NCBI GenBank assembly: GCA_012839805.1
Contig: DUMU01000048.1
Location: 62,001-126,000, forward strand
Direction: 5' to 3'
Length of the DNA stretch: 64,000 nt
From: Bacillota bacterium
GTDB taxonomy: Bacteria; Bacillota; Limnochordia; Limnochordales; DUMU01
Position 1 is the stretch's first letter. Each line of letters opens with the position of its first letter. Below the pieces are notes generated by a model that did not search any database, had not been told where the DNA came from, and saw only the letters and a list, made by a program, of their open reading frames with translations. Below are positions 42,207-50,972 of the stretch, piece by piece. The position numbers were made by a program, and so were the translations under genes.

Positions 42207-43376
42207 TCAGTCCACATCCCGCCTGATCTCGGCCATCTCTTTGACCCACATTGTAACCCCTTCGGCTGTAGGCGGGATCGCCCGCAGCCCCCTTATCGAG
42301 AGCCTTGGCAATACATCGGGCTGCGAGATGAACTTCACCCACTCCCAGGCCAATTCCTTGTTGGGAGAGCTTGCTACTATGTTGATGGTGTCCAAGTACA
42401 GCAGCACTTTCGGGCCAGCCGGGCCGCGGGGCTTGGCGGCCAGATCCCAGTTCAGTCTGGGCAGGTCGATCAAGTTGCGGTAACGGCTGGTGAAATCGAT
42501 AAGCATACCGACTTTACCCGTTGGGAAACCTACCCCGCCCAACGCCTGGGTCACCCGCTGCTGGTACGTTGGCGTCAAGCCATTCCGGTAAAGGCTCTGG
42601 AGATATTCAAAACCGGTCTTCATCTGGGGGGAGTCAAAAAGTGCGGTCCGCAGGTCGGCGCTGAATTGCTCGGCGCCGAACGACCTCAGAAAGACCAGGG
42701 TGTTACCCACCCCGTCCATTCCCCAGATTTCTGGCGTGCCGTCCCCGTTGGTGTCCTTCGTGATCTTCTTGGCATAGTTGACGTACTTATCCCAAGTCCA
42801 ACTGGGATCATCATACGAATGCGGAGGTTCGGGGAGGCCGGCTTGGTCCAGCAGATCCTTGTTGTAGAAGACGGCATCAGTGTAGATGCCGACCGGCATA
42901 CCGTAACGTATGCCCTTCCAGGATGTCTCCTTCCAAACTGCCTCGAAGTACTTGCTGGTATCGACATGATCCCGCGCAATTAGCGGATCGAGGTCCAACC
43001 AGACCCCCTGATCCAGATAGTCCAGAGTTAGCCCCGGTACGACTGCGTCGGGCGGGGAACCGGCCGCCAGCAGGGTGTTGAATTTGGGCACCCACGGCCA
43101 AACAACCGGCAGGTATTGAACCTTGATCTCGGGGTGTTTCTTTTCGAACTCCTGGCGGATCTTTTCCTGTTCTGGTAGCTGCGTCTCCTCGGCTGCACCG
43201 GTAAAGATAACTATCTTTTTGACCTGAGTTTGGGCTGCCCGTACCGACTGATGCGGACCGGGCAGGCATGAGGCCAGCCCGAGCAGGGTTGGGAGCAACA
43301 GCAGGAGTAAAAACCCAGATCGCGGCTGCCCTCCCCGGCTCCCTGACCGGCTGACACCACGCCCGAACATTCGCAT
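42207..43376 (-). CDS. Extracellular solute-binding lipoprotein, truncated by an in-frame TGA
   Basis: 389 aa before the stop; the whole family-1 protein would be 455 aa. The signal peptide ends in a true lipobox (LGLASC), the only one among the SBPs here. Landmarks are LLAAGSPPDAVVPGLT and RYGMPVGIYTDAVFYNKDLL. The stop reads GAC-TGA-ATG where the frame otherwise continues through a perfect SBP C-terminus, consistent with a TGG (Trp) to TGA change. The missing last 65 residues normally pack on the C-lobe, so the product may be unstable. A ribosome-binding site (GGAGGTG) precedes ATG 43376. No permease genes are adjacent. Confidence 0.8.
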   Translation of the reverse strand: MRMFGRGVSRSGSRGGQPRSGFLLLLLLPTLLGLASCLPGPHQSVRAAQTQVKKIVIFTGAAEETQLPEQEKIRQEFEKKHPEIKVQYLPVVWPWVPKFNTLLAAGSPPDAVVPGLTLDYLDQGVWLDLDPLIARDHVDTSKYFEAVWKETSWKGIRYGMPVGIYTDAVFYNKDLLDQAGLPEPPHSYDDPSWTWDKYVNYAKKITKDTNGDGTPEIWGMDGVGNTLVFLRSFGAEQFSADLRTALFDSPQMKTGFEYLQSLYRNGLTPTYQQRVTQALGGVGFPTGKVGMLIDFTSRYRNLIDLPRLNWDLAAKPRGPAGPKVLLYLDTINIVASSPNKELAWEWVKFISQPDVLPRLSIRGLRAIPPTAEGVTMWVKEMAEIRRDVD

Positions 43377-43824
43377 AACGTTTCACCTCCATTTGACACC
43401 AGGTTTCGATAGTTACCCAGGTATTACAGAAGTGAAGCTTGTTTCCTGCCTCTCCTCCGGCCCCACCTGGTACCCACTATCAACGATCGCGTCCCGGTAC
43501 AGCCGGAGGACCACAAGAGAAAACGGCGAGAAAGCGGCCGCTCCCAGGAAAACGGCGAGCAGCACGTCACCTGTGACAAGCGGCATCAGTTTCAGGTGCA
43601 CGCCTCGGATGTCCGAACAGTTCCGCTGCCTAGCAGGACAAGTCTGTCCTGCCCGTGACAGGGCTTCTGATACTTCTCGCGGAACTTAATACCGGCTCGC
43701 AGCCAGCAAGTGACTCCTTTGTGAGCCAGTACAAGACTCGACCGCGAACCAAGAGGAATTCGACACGCGGCCGGGCGAGAGCCTGACGACGTGAGGAACA
43801 TGCGAAAGGAGAATCCACCAGCAG
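43377..43824. other. Divergent intergenic region, SBP / GH36-like remnant
   Basis: About 448 bp without a convincing gene on either strand. It should carry promoters for both neighbours; I could not define boxes with confidence. Confidence 0.5.
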
Positions 43825-45011
43825 ATGAAACTCATCCAGATCGTGGAGCCTACGGGCGATGGACAAAGTACACCAGCGCAAGGCCGAGAATTGGCCCTGA
43901 TCCGGCAAAACGGGGTTGTCGTCGCCCGCGTTCTGGCAGCCGGCGCCGGCATTGGCCGGGGAGCGGACGATTGTGCCCTCAACCGCTGGCAGGTTAGCGC
44001 AGCCCCCGGTTCGGGCGAGACCATCCCGCCCACCCCGGAAGACCCGGCTGCTGAAACCCCGCCGGAAGGGAAGGCAGAGGGTGGCGGGGTTGCCGCTGAC
44101 TCGCCGGAAACCGTCGTAGCTGTGGTGGCTTATGATGCGGAAGGACGCCCTATCACAGATCAGGCCCATGGTCAACAGCCGCCCCCTCGTCCCGCCGTGG
44201 AACTCTCTCTGGCCATAGATGCCCGTGAAGAGACACCGTTGCAGCATAGCAACCCGGCTGCGACTGCAAGCCGGGTCACTCCCCCCGGTACGCCCGGTGT
44301 CACCGGAGCAACCGGCATCTCCACCTGGGTCGCCCGGCTCACCGGCCGGATGACCCTCGAGGTCATCGCCAGGCGGGGAGGATTCGACGGCCGGCAGACA
44401 GCCTTTCTCCGCCTGCGGATTCCCCAAGCACGCCAGATCCACGCCAGCTACCTCTTCTCCGACTGGTGGACCCGTCCGGCCTTTCCCCGGCAGATGGCAG
44501 ACGTTCCGACACGCACCCAGTTTCTGCTTTGGGAACGCACCAACGGGCTCTTCTGCTGCCTTATACCGCTGGTGAACGGTGAGCTGCGAGCCAGTCTGCA
44601 GGGAGCGGCCACCGGCGCCGATCCCCGCACCAGTGGCCCTACCGGTACCAGTACCGGTGCGAGCTTCGCCCCTCCGGCAGGGGGTGACTTTACCGCCGAG
44701 GACCTGGACATCATGGTGGCCACGGAGAAATCTGGTCTGAACTCGTTCGCGGGCGTCCTCTTTGTACTAGGGGCCGGTCCCGACCCCTACTCCCTGGTCA
44801 AAGCCGTCTACACCCGGGCACTGCAAACCCTTAACCTGCGCGAGGCTGCAGGCAAGCCGGTCGTCACTCTTGCGCCAGCCCCCCTCCACGTCGCCCGCGG
44901 CCGGGAGGAGAAACCTTATCCGGCAGGCTCTCCTGGCGGTGGTTGGATGGCTGGCTCGAAGTGGAGATTCCAGCGGCAGTCCGGCGGCCGGTCGTGGAAA
45001 TTACCTGGTGA
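43825..45011 (+). pseudogene. GH36-like (raffinose synthase/Sip1-type) remnant lacking its catalytic domain
   Basis: The first 365 or so codons match the N-terminal sandwich of raffinose-synthase/seed-imbibition-type GH36 proteins: SYLFSDWWTRPAFPRQMADV, then TQFLLWERTNGLFCCLIPL, and FAGVLFVLGAGPDPYSLVKA. At REEKPYP (about 44917) intact relatives enter the TIM barrel (YLGWCSWDAF-type). Here the frame instead runs through Gly/Ser-rich sequence into the antisense of the next gene (to 45162). Shifting frame at that point gives WLDGWLEVEIPAAVRRPVVE plus ITW and a stop (TGA 45009-45011), a plausible native C-terminus. So an internal deletion appears to have removed the whole catalytic domain. The start is supported only weakly. 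Confidence 0.6.
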
Positions 45012-45018
45012 CCAATGG

Positions 45019-45055
45019 CTGCCCGGGCCGGAGGAGCAAGATCCGGCCCGGGCAG
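45019..45055. terminator. Bidirectional stem-loop between the GH36-like remnant and module D
   Basis: A perfect 14-bp stem (45019-45032 with 45042-45055) with a 9-nt loop lies eight bases after the inferred native stop of the remnant and 26 bp from the stop of the convergent gene. No U-tract. Its position supports the inferred old gene end at 45011. Confidence 0.8.
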
Positions 45056-45080
45056 TTCACCCCGCGTTGCTACCGCTTTC

Positions 45081-46490
45081 CTACTTGACCGGCACTACCG
45101 TGACCGGGCCAAGTTCCGCACTGTGCTTCTCCAGCCAGCGGATGGCGCTCTCGAGGTCTTGAGCCTGGTAGAGGTTGTACCAGTTATCCCACTCGAAAAC
45201 CTCGCCGGGCTCGGCATGCAGAGGCCAATCGCCCTTCGCCATGTCGGGCTCGAGTTTCACCTGGATGCCGTGGTCGAGGCGGCGCTGTACTATCTCCGTC
45301 GCTACCCAGCGGAAGTAGATGGTCCGCCACTCACTCTCCAGCTGCCAGCCCAGCCCCTTGATCTTGCCCGCCAGATCCTCGGCCACCGGCGGCGGGTTGA
45401 CGACTATCTCCGCCACCCCCATACCGCTTTGGGCAGAGTAGTTGGTCCGCCATTTCTCGACGCTGGCGAATATATAGGAAGCGCCCCAGAAAGGTGGCTG
45501 CGGCCCCCGGGCATCGGCAAAGGCGATGAATGGTTTGCCGTCGACCTCCACCACCGCGCCCTTCTCCCGATAGTAGTCAACGCTGCTTCTGCCTTCCTCT
45601 TCCGCAAAGTCGAGCCAGCGGAAAGGCGCCAGCACGTGCCGGGCATCCTTGGCGTCTGCCATCACCGCGTTGACGATGGTACCCAGTTTGGTGAAATCAG
45701 TGTACGCCTTCACCAGTGCCGTCGTGTGTACGCGGATGTCACCGGTGGGATAGATGGCAACGACCACATTGACCCGCAGGCCGGGGAAGACGTCGCTGGC
45801 ATACTGCTGGACCACCGTGGCCCGTACCGGGCTCTTCTTGAGCACGGCACCCTTCACTATCCTCAAGGGCTCCTCCAGTGTGGTCCGCTCCTCGTGCGGC
45901 CCCAGGCTTCCGCCCGACCAGTAACGGCTGCCGGGAAAGCCGGCATATCGGACCATCCCGAGATCCTTGACATAGGTTTGCTCCACACCGGCAAACCGGG
46001 TAACGTTCACCAGCCCGAACGGCGTGACGGTAGCCGCCAGCTTCCCGTCCGTGGTGGTGATGTTCACCTCACGATTGGGTCCCGTCTCGATGGTGAATTG
46101 GTCCGGATACTGGGCGGGATCTGCCCATTCGTCGTCGGTCACCCGGATGGTCACCGGGCCGGTGGCGAGGAAGGCAATCTCGTCCACCCGGGATAGTTCA
46201 CCGGAAAGGTCGATATCGTCAATCTGGAAGGGAATCTCATTACCGGCTTGATCGAGGACCCGCAACGAATCCCAGTTCACGAAGAAGTCCTTGTCAAGCT
46301 GGTCACGCACCTCCCCTACGGGAACAGCGACCGGAACCGGCTTACCACTGTTACTTACCACGTTTACCGTGAAACTACGCTCATCTGCGGATACGGTCGC
46401 CGCCCCCGCACCCAAAAACAGGGCCAGGACGGTGAGCAGCAAAACGGCATGCTTGCGGCTTGTCAGCTTCTCCTCGCGTTTTGCCATCAT
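45081..46490 (-). CDS. Secreted protein of unknown function (module D)
   Basis: The 469-aa protein starts at ATG 46490 after AAAGGGG; the longer open frame is not supported. The signal peptide is about residues 15-37 (AVLLLTVLALFLGAGAAT, then SADE). The mature protein is beta-rich: FTVNVVSNSGKPVPVAVPVG, then FFVNWDSLRVLDQAGNEIPF, QIDDID, a central stretch VVQQYASDVFPGLRVNVVVA and a C-terminus rich in Trp and Tyr (EPGEVFEWDNWYNLYQAQDL). The start resembles the N-terminal sandwich of proteins found near polysaccharide lyases, but I do not recognise the family. It is last in the toroid–LacI–SBP operon, so it probably handles the same glycan. Confidence 0.75.
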   Translation of the reverse strand: MMAKREEKLTSRKHAVLLLTVLALFLGAGAATVSADERSFTVNVVSNSGKPVPVAVPVGEVRDQLDKDFFVNWDSLRVLDQAGNEIPFQIDDIDLSGELSRVDEIAFLATGPVTIRVTDDEWADPAQYPDQFTIETGPNREVNITTTDGKLAATVTPFGLVNVTRFAGVEQTYVKDLGMVRYAGFPGSRYWSGGSLGPHEERTTLEEPLRIVKGAVLKKSPVRATVVQQYASDVFPGLRVNVVVAIYPTGDIRVHTTALVKAYTDFTKLGTIVNAVMADAKDARHVLAPFRWLDFAEEEGRSSVDYYREKGAVVEVDGKPFIAFADARGPQPPFWGASYIFASVEKWRTNYSAQSGMGVAEIVVNPPPVAEDLAGKIKGLGWQLESEWRTIYFRWVATEIVQRRLDHGIQVKLEPDMAKGDWPLHAEPGEVFEWDNWYNLYQAQDLESAIRWLEKHSAELGPVTVVPVK

Positions 46491-46592
46491 GTTGATACCC
46501 CTTTCCTTGGATTGAATTCCCGTACGCGCTTCGCCGGACCAACGCTTGGATCCCAAGTCGCCGCGCCATCTGTGAGAGCCCTTCACCCCCCG

Positions 46593-47903
46593 TCAAAAGA
46601 GAAGTTTGTCGACTCGCTCGACAGCGGTGGTTACCGCTGCCTCCACCGACTTCTTGCCGGTGACGGCGGCAACGAACTCTTCACTTAGAGCTCGGAAGAT
46701 CTCCGGGACGTTGGGAACGATGTCGAGCCCTCGCGTGTGGGCCATATTCAGCGCAAACGGCACGCTGAGCGGGTTGGCCCGGAACCAGCTGGCGAACGCT
46801 TCGTGGCGGGCCAAGTCCTCGCGCACCGGGAAGCGCCCGCTTTCCAGGAGCACCCGTTCGTTTTCGGGCTCCAGCATGAACTTGAGAAACTCCCAGCCTT
46901 CCTTGGGATGGGCCGCCTGTTTGGGAATGGCCAGCCCTTTCATGTTGAAGTACGTATAAGGAGGCTGAGGTCCGCTATAGTCATCGGGAACGAGAATCGG
47001 AGCCACGTTCCACTTGAACTTAGCCTGATCGCGATAAAGTACGACGGCCACTTGACCGTAGCGCTGGGTGAAAATGCGCTGCTGTACGAAACCGTCCCCA
47101 CTGATGGGTTCTTGCGGGGTGAACTTGTAGCGGATCATGTCGGCGAAGAATTGGAAGACGTTCCGGGCGTACTGGTTGTCGAAAGCAGCCCGGTTATTGC
47201 GCACCAGCGTCCGACCGCCCGAAGCTGCCAGGTAGAAAGCGTAGAAATCACCTATGCGCAGATCCCAGGGGTCGACCGTCAGGCCGATATCGATACTGGC
47301 TACCTTCAGCGCCTGGAGCTTGCGGCTGAGCTCGATGAACTTGCCGTAGGTCCGGGGGAAGGAGGGCCATCCGACCCGCTCCATCAGGTCTTCGTTATAT
47401 TCCATCATCGTGATTTCCGCCTGCCAGGGAATCAGGTAATAGTGGGAGTCGCGCAGGCGGTAGTTGCGGGTGATGTTGTGAGCCGTCCGCTTTTCCAGCA
47501 CGGGCCAAAAGTCGGGAAACTGGTCGAGAGGGAGCAGTGCCCCGTCTTGGGCAAAACTCGCCATCGGCCCGGCGGCCATCGCCGTATACAGGTCGGGCGC
47601 CGTCCCGCCGGCCATGCGGATCAGCAGGATCTGTTCGGCCACGCTCCCCTCGGGGATCATCTCCACCTTGACCTGGACGTCCTTGTGGGTCGCGTTCCAG
47701 CGCTCGGCGATGGCGGCCACCACATCGTACTCGGACTGGGCGGGGCCGGTAAGAACCTGGACCGTGACGGGCGCCGCGCTCACCAGCGCCGCTCGCCCCA
47801 TACCCATCGACGCCAACAGGGCGAACCCCGTCCCGATCACCATCACCAGAACCGGGTTAGGAACCGGCATCAGCCTCGAGCGTTTCGCCGTCCGTATACG
47901 CAT
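46593..47903 (-). CDS. Extracellular solute-binding protein (family 1, sugar type)
   Basis: A 436-aa protein starting at ATG 47903 with AAAGGAG upstream. The signal peptide (about residues 17-44, PVLVMVIGTGFALLASMGMG) has no Cys. Landmarks are IRMAGGTAPDLYTAMAAG and the YLIPWQAEITMMEYNEDLM sugar-site stretch. It lies between a LacI gene and a secreted protein of unknown family, without permeases. Confidence 0.92.
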   Translation of the reverse strand: MRIRTAKRSRLMPVPNPVLVMVIGTGFALLASMGMGRAALVSAAPVTVQVLTGPAQSEYDVVAAIAERWNATHKDVQVKVEMIPEGSVAEQILLIRMAGGTAPDLYTAMAAGPMASFAQDGALLPLDQFPDFWPVLEKRTAHNITRNYRLRDSHYYLIPWQAEITMMEYNEDLMERVGWPSFPRTYGKFIELSRKLQALKVASIDIGLTVDPWDLRIGDFYAFYLAASGGRTLVRNNRAAFDNQYARNVFQFFADMIRYKFTPQEPISGDGFVQQRIFTQRYGQVAVVLYRDQAKFKWNVAPILVPDDYSGPQPPYTYFNMKGLAIPKQAAHPKEGWEFLKFMLEPENERVLLESGRFPVREDLARHEAFASWFRANPLSVPFALNMAHTRGLDIVPNVPEIFRALSEEFVAAVTGKKSVEAAVTTAVERVDKLLF

Positions 47904-47987
47904 GCCACCAGCTCCTTTCTAGCCGGCCGTACCGGGTACCGGCTCGAGTACCTGCTTTTCATCGAGTTCACCAGCTATCCTGAAACC

Positions 47988-49157
47988 TCAACCCTTGCTC
48001 CTGGCGCGGCGATCCCCGGCCTGATCCACAGCTACGGCGTTCGATAGAACACCGCCCTCGGCCGGCACGGCCGCGCAGCCGCAGGACTGCCGGACGACCA
48101 ACCTCGTTCCCACCAGCACCGTTTCCCCGATCCCGGCGGGGCCCCCAGGGAATGTACCGTCCACCCCTTCGCTTCTCTGCACTTCCCGCCCCCTTTCCAC
48201 CATCTCGAGCAATATGCGTGCCGCTACCGCCCCGACGTAGTCGGTAAAAACCCGCACGGTGGTGAGCGCAGGCCTCGCCTCCGCTGCCATGGCCACATCG
48301 TCGAAACCCACTATCGCCACATCCCGCGGTACTTCGAGTCCGTTCTCGCGGGCCGCCCGCAAGGCCCCGAGGGCCATCGCATCATTCACGCAGAAAATCG
48401 CTTCTGGTACCGGCTCACCCTCTTTCTGGCACTCCTCCCACAAGCGCGAGAATGCCTGGTAACCGCTGAGTTCCGTAGTTTCGTGCATTTCCACGACCCT
48501 GGCCACACCTTCGGCTCCGGCAAGCGCAAGAGTGCTGGCGTAGCCCGAATAGCGACTCCGGCTGCTCGGCCATTCGAGCGGCCCCGAAAGACAAGCGAAG
48601 CGCCGATACCCATGCCCCAGGAGATGCTGAACCGCCTGCACCGCACCCCCCTGGTCATCTCCTGCCACCACCGGGACGTCTGGCATCTCCTGGAACCGGT
48701 TGTCAATCAGCACCATCGGCAACCCTTGCGCCGCCACCTGCCGGGCGAGCTCGAAGGGAACTTCGGGACCGGCCAGCAGGAAACCGCCGAAACGACCGCC
48801 GGCTACCATGCGCAGGAGGTGGTCCAGCTCCATCTCGCCCACGGGGAGCGGCACCAGGTGGTACCCGCGCCGTCCCAGCTCGGCGCTGGCCGAGTAAAGC
48901 ACCACGGAGTAGAAGGGATCTTCGTTACGGCGCACCCGGTGGTAGCGCACGATGAAGCCGAAGGAATCGGGCCGGGCCGAAGTGAGCCGGCGTGCCGAAG
49001 CGTTGGGGACGAACCCCAGGCTGGAAGCGGCGGCCAGAACCCGCCCGCGGGTCGCCTCTCCCGCCCCTCCTTTACCGTTGAGGACACGGGAGACGGTGGC
49101 CACCGATACCCCCGCTTTCGCCGCCACATCCCGGATGGTGAACCGTCCCACGGCCAT
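47988..49157 (-). CDS. LacI-family transcriptional regulator (module D)
   Basis: The 389-aa protein has an N-terminal HTH (RFTIRDVAAKAGVSVATVSR) and hinge (FVPNASARRLTSARP), then the sugar-sensing domain (GFLLAGPEVPFELARQVAAQ, DDQGGAVQAVQHLLGHGYRR, VAIVGFDDVAMAAEARPALT). The C-terminus is extended by about 30 residues with a Cys-Gly-Cys (VVRQSCGCAAVPAEGG), a motif often seen at the end of this class of LacI proteins. It lies inside the module D operon between the toroid protein and the SBP and probably senses the transported sugar. Confidence 0.93.
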   Translation of the reverse strand: MAVGRFTIRDVAAKAGVSVATVSRVLNGKGGAGEATRGRVLAAASSLGFVPNASARRLTSARPDSFGFIVRYHRVRRNEDPFYSVVLYSASAELGRRGYHLVPLPVGEMELDHLLRMVAGGRFGGFLLAGPEVPFELARQVAAQGLPMVLIDNRFQEMPDVPVVAGDDQGGAVQAVQHLLGHGYRRFACLSGPLEWPSSRSRYSGYASTLALAGAEGVARVVEMHETTELSGYQAFSRLWEECQKEGEPVPEAIFCVNDAMALGALRAARENGLEVPRDVAIVGFDDVAMAAEARPALTTVRVFTDYVGAVAARILLEMVERGREVQRSEGVDGTFPGGPAGIGETVLVGTRLVVRQSCGCAAVPAEGGVLSNAVAVDQAGDRRARSKG

Positions 49158-49232
49158 CGTCGCCTCTGCTTAACCGTTTTCTCTTTCGTTACGTTAATTG
49201 GATTCGACGGTTCCGGGCCAATTCCTTCCCGC

Positions 49233-50972
49233 TCACCGGTAGTGGTAGTCGATCACCACGCCGTCGACGAGTAGCTTGTTACCTTCGATGCTGAGGCGGC
49301 CGCCGGCCGGAGTCACCACGATGACGGCCGCCGCTTTCCCGGGCAAGCTGAAACTGCTTTCTCCGGAAAGAGCCCGGCGGATGAACTGCTTGCCCACGGC
49401 ATCATACAAGTCGTGCCGTCCCTCGCCTACGTCGATGAGAACCGTCTTGGCTTCTGGATAGGGGTTGTAGTAGAGGTAAGTAGGATACGCAGGGGAATGG
49501 AAGAAGTCCGTCGCCAGGAGATCCAACTGCAAAATCCCGTCCACGTTCGTTTTGGCTACGATGCCTCCCAGAATCCCCACGTGTGAGCTTCCGTATAGTG
49601 CAAAGTCGGTGGCCGCCCAGCCGGAACGCCGCGCGTCGCCGGTCGCATAGGGGGTTTGGCCCTGCCACTCTCTACGTAACCCCTCGTAAGCGATTACGCT
49701 ATCCGTGTCTTCTCTCCAGTCTTCGCTCGATTGGTGTTGCCCGGGCAGGTACTTGCGGTAGAACAAGCGGGCACTGCTCGCCAGGTTGAGCACCCACTTA
49801 CCCAGCGACCGGGCATAGCGCGGTGCGTAGCGGGCAATGGGCACCAGGGCACCGGCCATCTGGAAAGTATTCATCGCAAAGGCATAGCCGCCGCCGTCGG
49901 TTAGACTCCCCACCAGGCCGTCCACCGGGTAACGCCCCCAGGTGCCCGTGATCACCCCCCATCCCGGCCGCGCGTCCGATGGACCAAAGCACCAGTTGAG
50001 TAGCTTGTCCAGATCGTACTGCCGGCCTAACTCCGCGTTGAGGCGGGCGGCAAGATAAGCACCGAAGGGCAACAGGACTTCGTAAAAGGGATTCACTCCC
50101 AGGGAATCGAGGTATTCCATGGCCCGGTCCGCCGCCTGCAGGAAACGCTCTTCACCAAAGGTGACATAGGCCATATATTCAAGCCACGCGATGCCGGCGG
50201 CGGCGTCCGGTTCAGTCCAGCGCCCGTTCCACACCGGCGCATTACGAGCAAAGTCGAACGCCGTGTAATCGAAATCCGGCCGGCCATCCCTTCCCACCAG
50301 CCGCTCGACGGCCTGGTGGAAGCGGTCGGCCGTCTCATACATCATTTCCCGCAGGCTGAGGCTCCCGCCGCCGTATCGCAAAGGTAGGGGAATCTCGGCT
50401 ACCTGGGGGTACTTGTCGATGAGGCCAAAAAAGAGGATCGATGGGTAAATCTCATACCAGAAACTGTTCCCCGAGCGCCCGCCGATGTTATTTAGCACCA
50501 CCCGCTGCGACTCATCCGGATTGAAGAACGGCGCAGCCATGAGCACCCAGTTGTGACCGTACTGGTTGCTTTTGTCGATACCGACGAGCGTCGCCCCGAG
50601 CAGGGCAGCCAGCACGTTGATCGCTTCCTGGCTGCCGGGGCGTTGCCGGTAATCGCCCACGTAGCTGGGAAGGAAAAAGGTATCCAGGTCGAAGGGGCGC
50701 CGGCTCGTGTCCCACTGCAGTAGCGGCAGGTACTCTCCGGCAGGCCGCGGATTCCCTCCAGGGGCTGCTGAACCGAAGACCAGCGAATCGTACTCACGGG
50801 CCACCTGCCGCCAATCCCTCATGATGTACGGCGATGGCAAGTCCGGCATCAACTCGATACGGGCCACCCCCTCCCCGGCCGCCGCTGCTTCCAGGGAAGC
50901 AAGGTTGCCGGTGATCATCCAAAGGACTGTGACTAATACCGGTACGGCGAACAACTCCATATTGAACTTCAA
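49233..50972 (-). CDS. Secreted protein of unknown family, probable (alpha/alpha) toroid
   Basis: About 579 aa. TTG 50972 lies near a GGGAGGGAGAG stretch; the nearby in-frame ATG at 50960 is an alternative. A signal region is followed by repeated helix pairs rich in aromatic residues: GHNWVLMAAPFFNPDESQRV, SFWYEIYPSILFFGLIDKYP, GIAWLEYMAYVTFGEERFLQ, PFYEVLLPFGAYLAARLNAE, GGGYAFAMNTFQMAGALVPI. A C-terminal beta portion ends SLPGKAAAVIVVTPAGGRLS. The pattern is like glycosidases or lyases of the (alpha/alpha)6 class, but I do not recognise the family. As first gene of the LacI/SBP operon it is the likely enzyme of module D. Confidence 0.75.
   Translation of the reverse strand: MKFNMELFAVPVLVTVLWMITGNLASLEAAAAGEGVARIELMPDLPSPYIMRDWRQVAREYDSLVFGSAAPGGNPRPAGEYLPLLQWDTSRRPFDLDTFFLPSYVGDYRQRPGSQEAINVLAALLGATLVGIDKSNQYGHNWVLMAAPFFNPDESQRVVLNNIGGRSGNSFWYEIYPSILFFGLIDKYPQVAEIPLPLRYGGGSLSLREMMYETADRFHQAVERLVGRDGRPDFDYTAFDFARNAPVWNGRWTEPDAAAGIAWLEYMAYVTFGEERFLQAADRAMEYLDSLGVNPFYEVLLPFGAYLAARLNAELGRQYDLDKLLNWCFGPSDARPGWGVITGTWGRYPVDGLVGSLTDGGGYAFAMNTFQMAGALVPIARYAPRYARSLGKWVLNLASSARLFYRKYLPGQHQSSEDWREDTDSVIAYEGLRREWQGQTPYATGDARRSGWAATDFALYGSSHVGILGGIVAKTNVDGILQLDLLATDFFHSPAYPTYLYYNPYPEAKTVLIDVGEGRHDLYDAVGKQFIRRALSGESSFSLPGKAAAVIVVTPAGGRLSIEGNKLLVDGVVIDYHYR

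Noticed and set aside
45015-46196. Plus-strand open frame opposite the module D secreted protein
   Set aside because: Shadow; the minus-strand gene has a signal peptide and operon context.
46737-48047. 436-codon plus-strand open frame opposite the SBP at 46593
   Set aside because: Antisense shadow with His/Arg/Gln-rich sequence and no family match.
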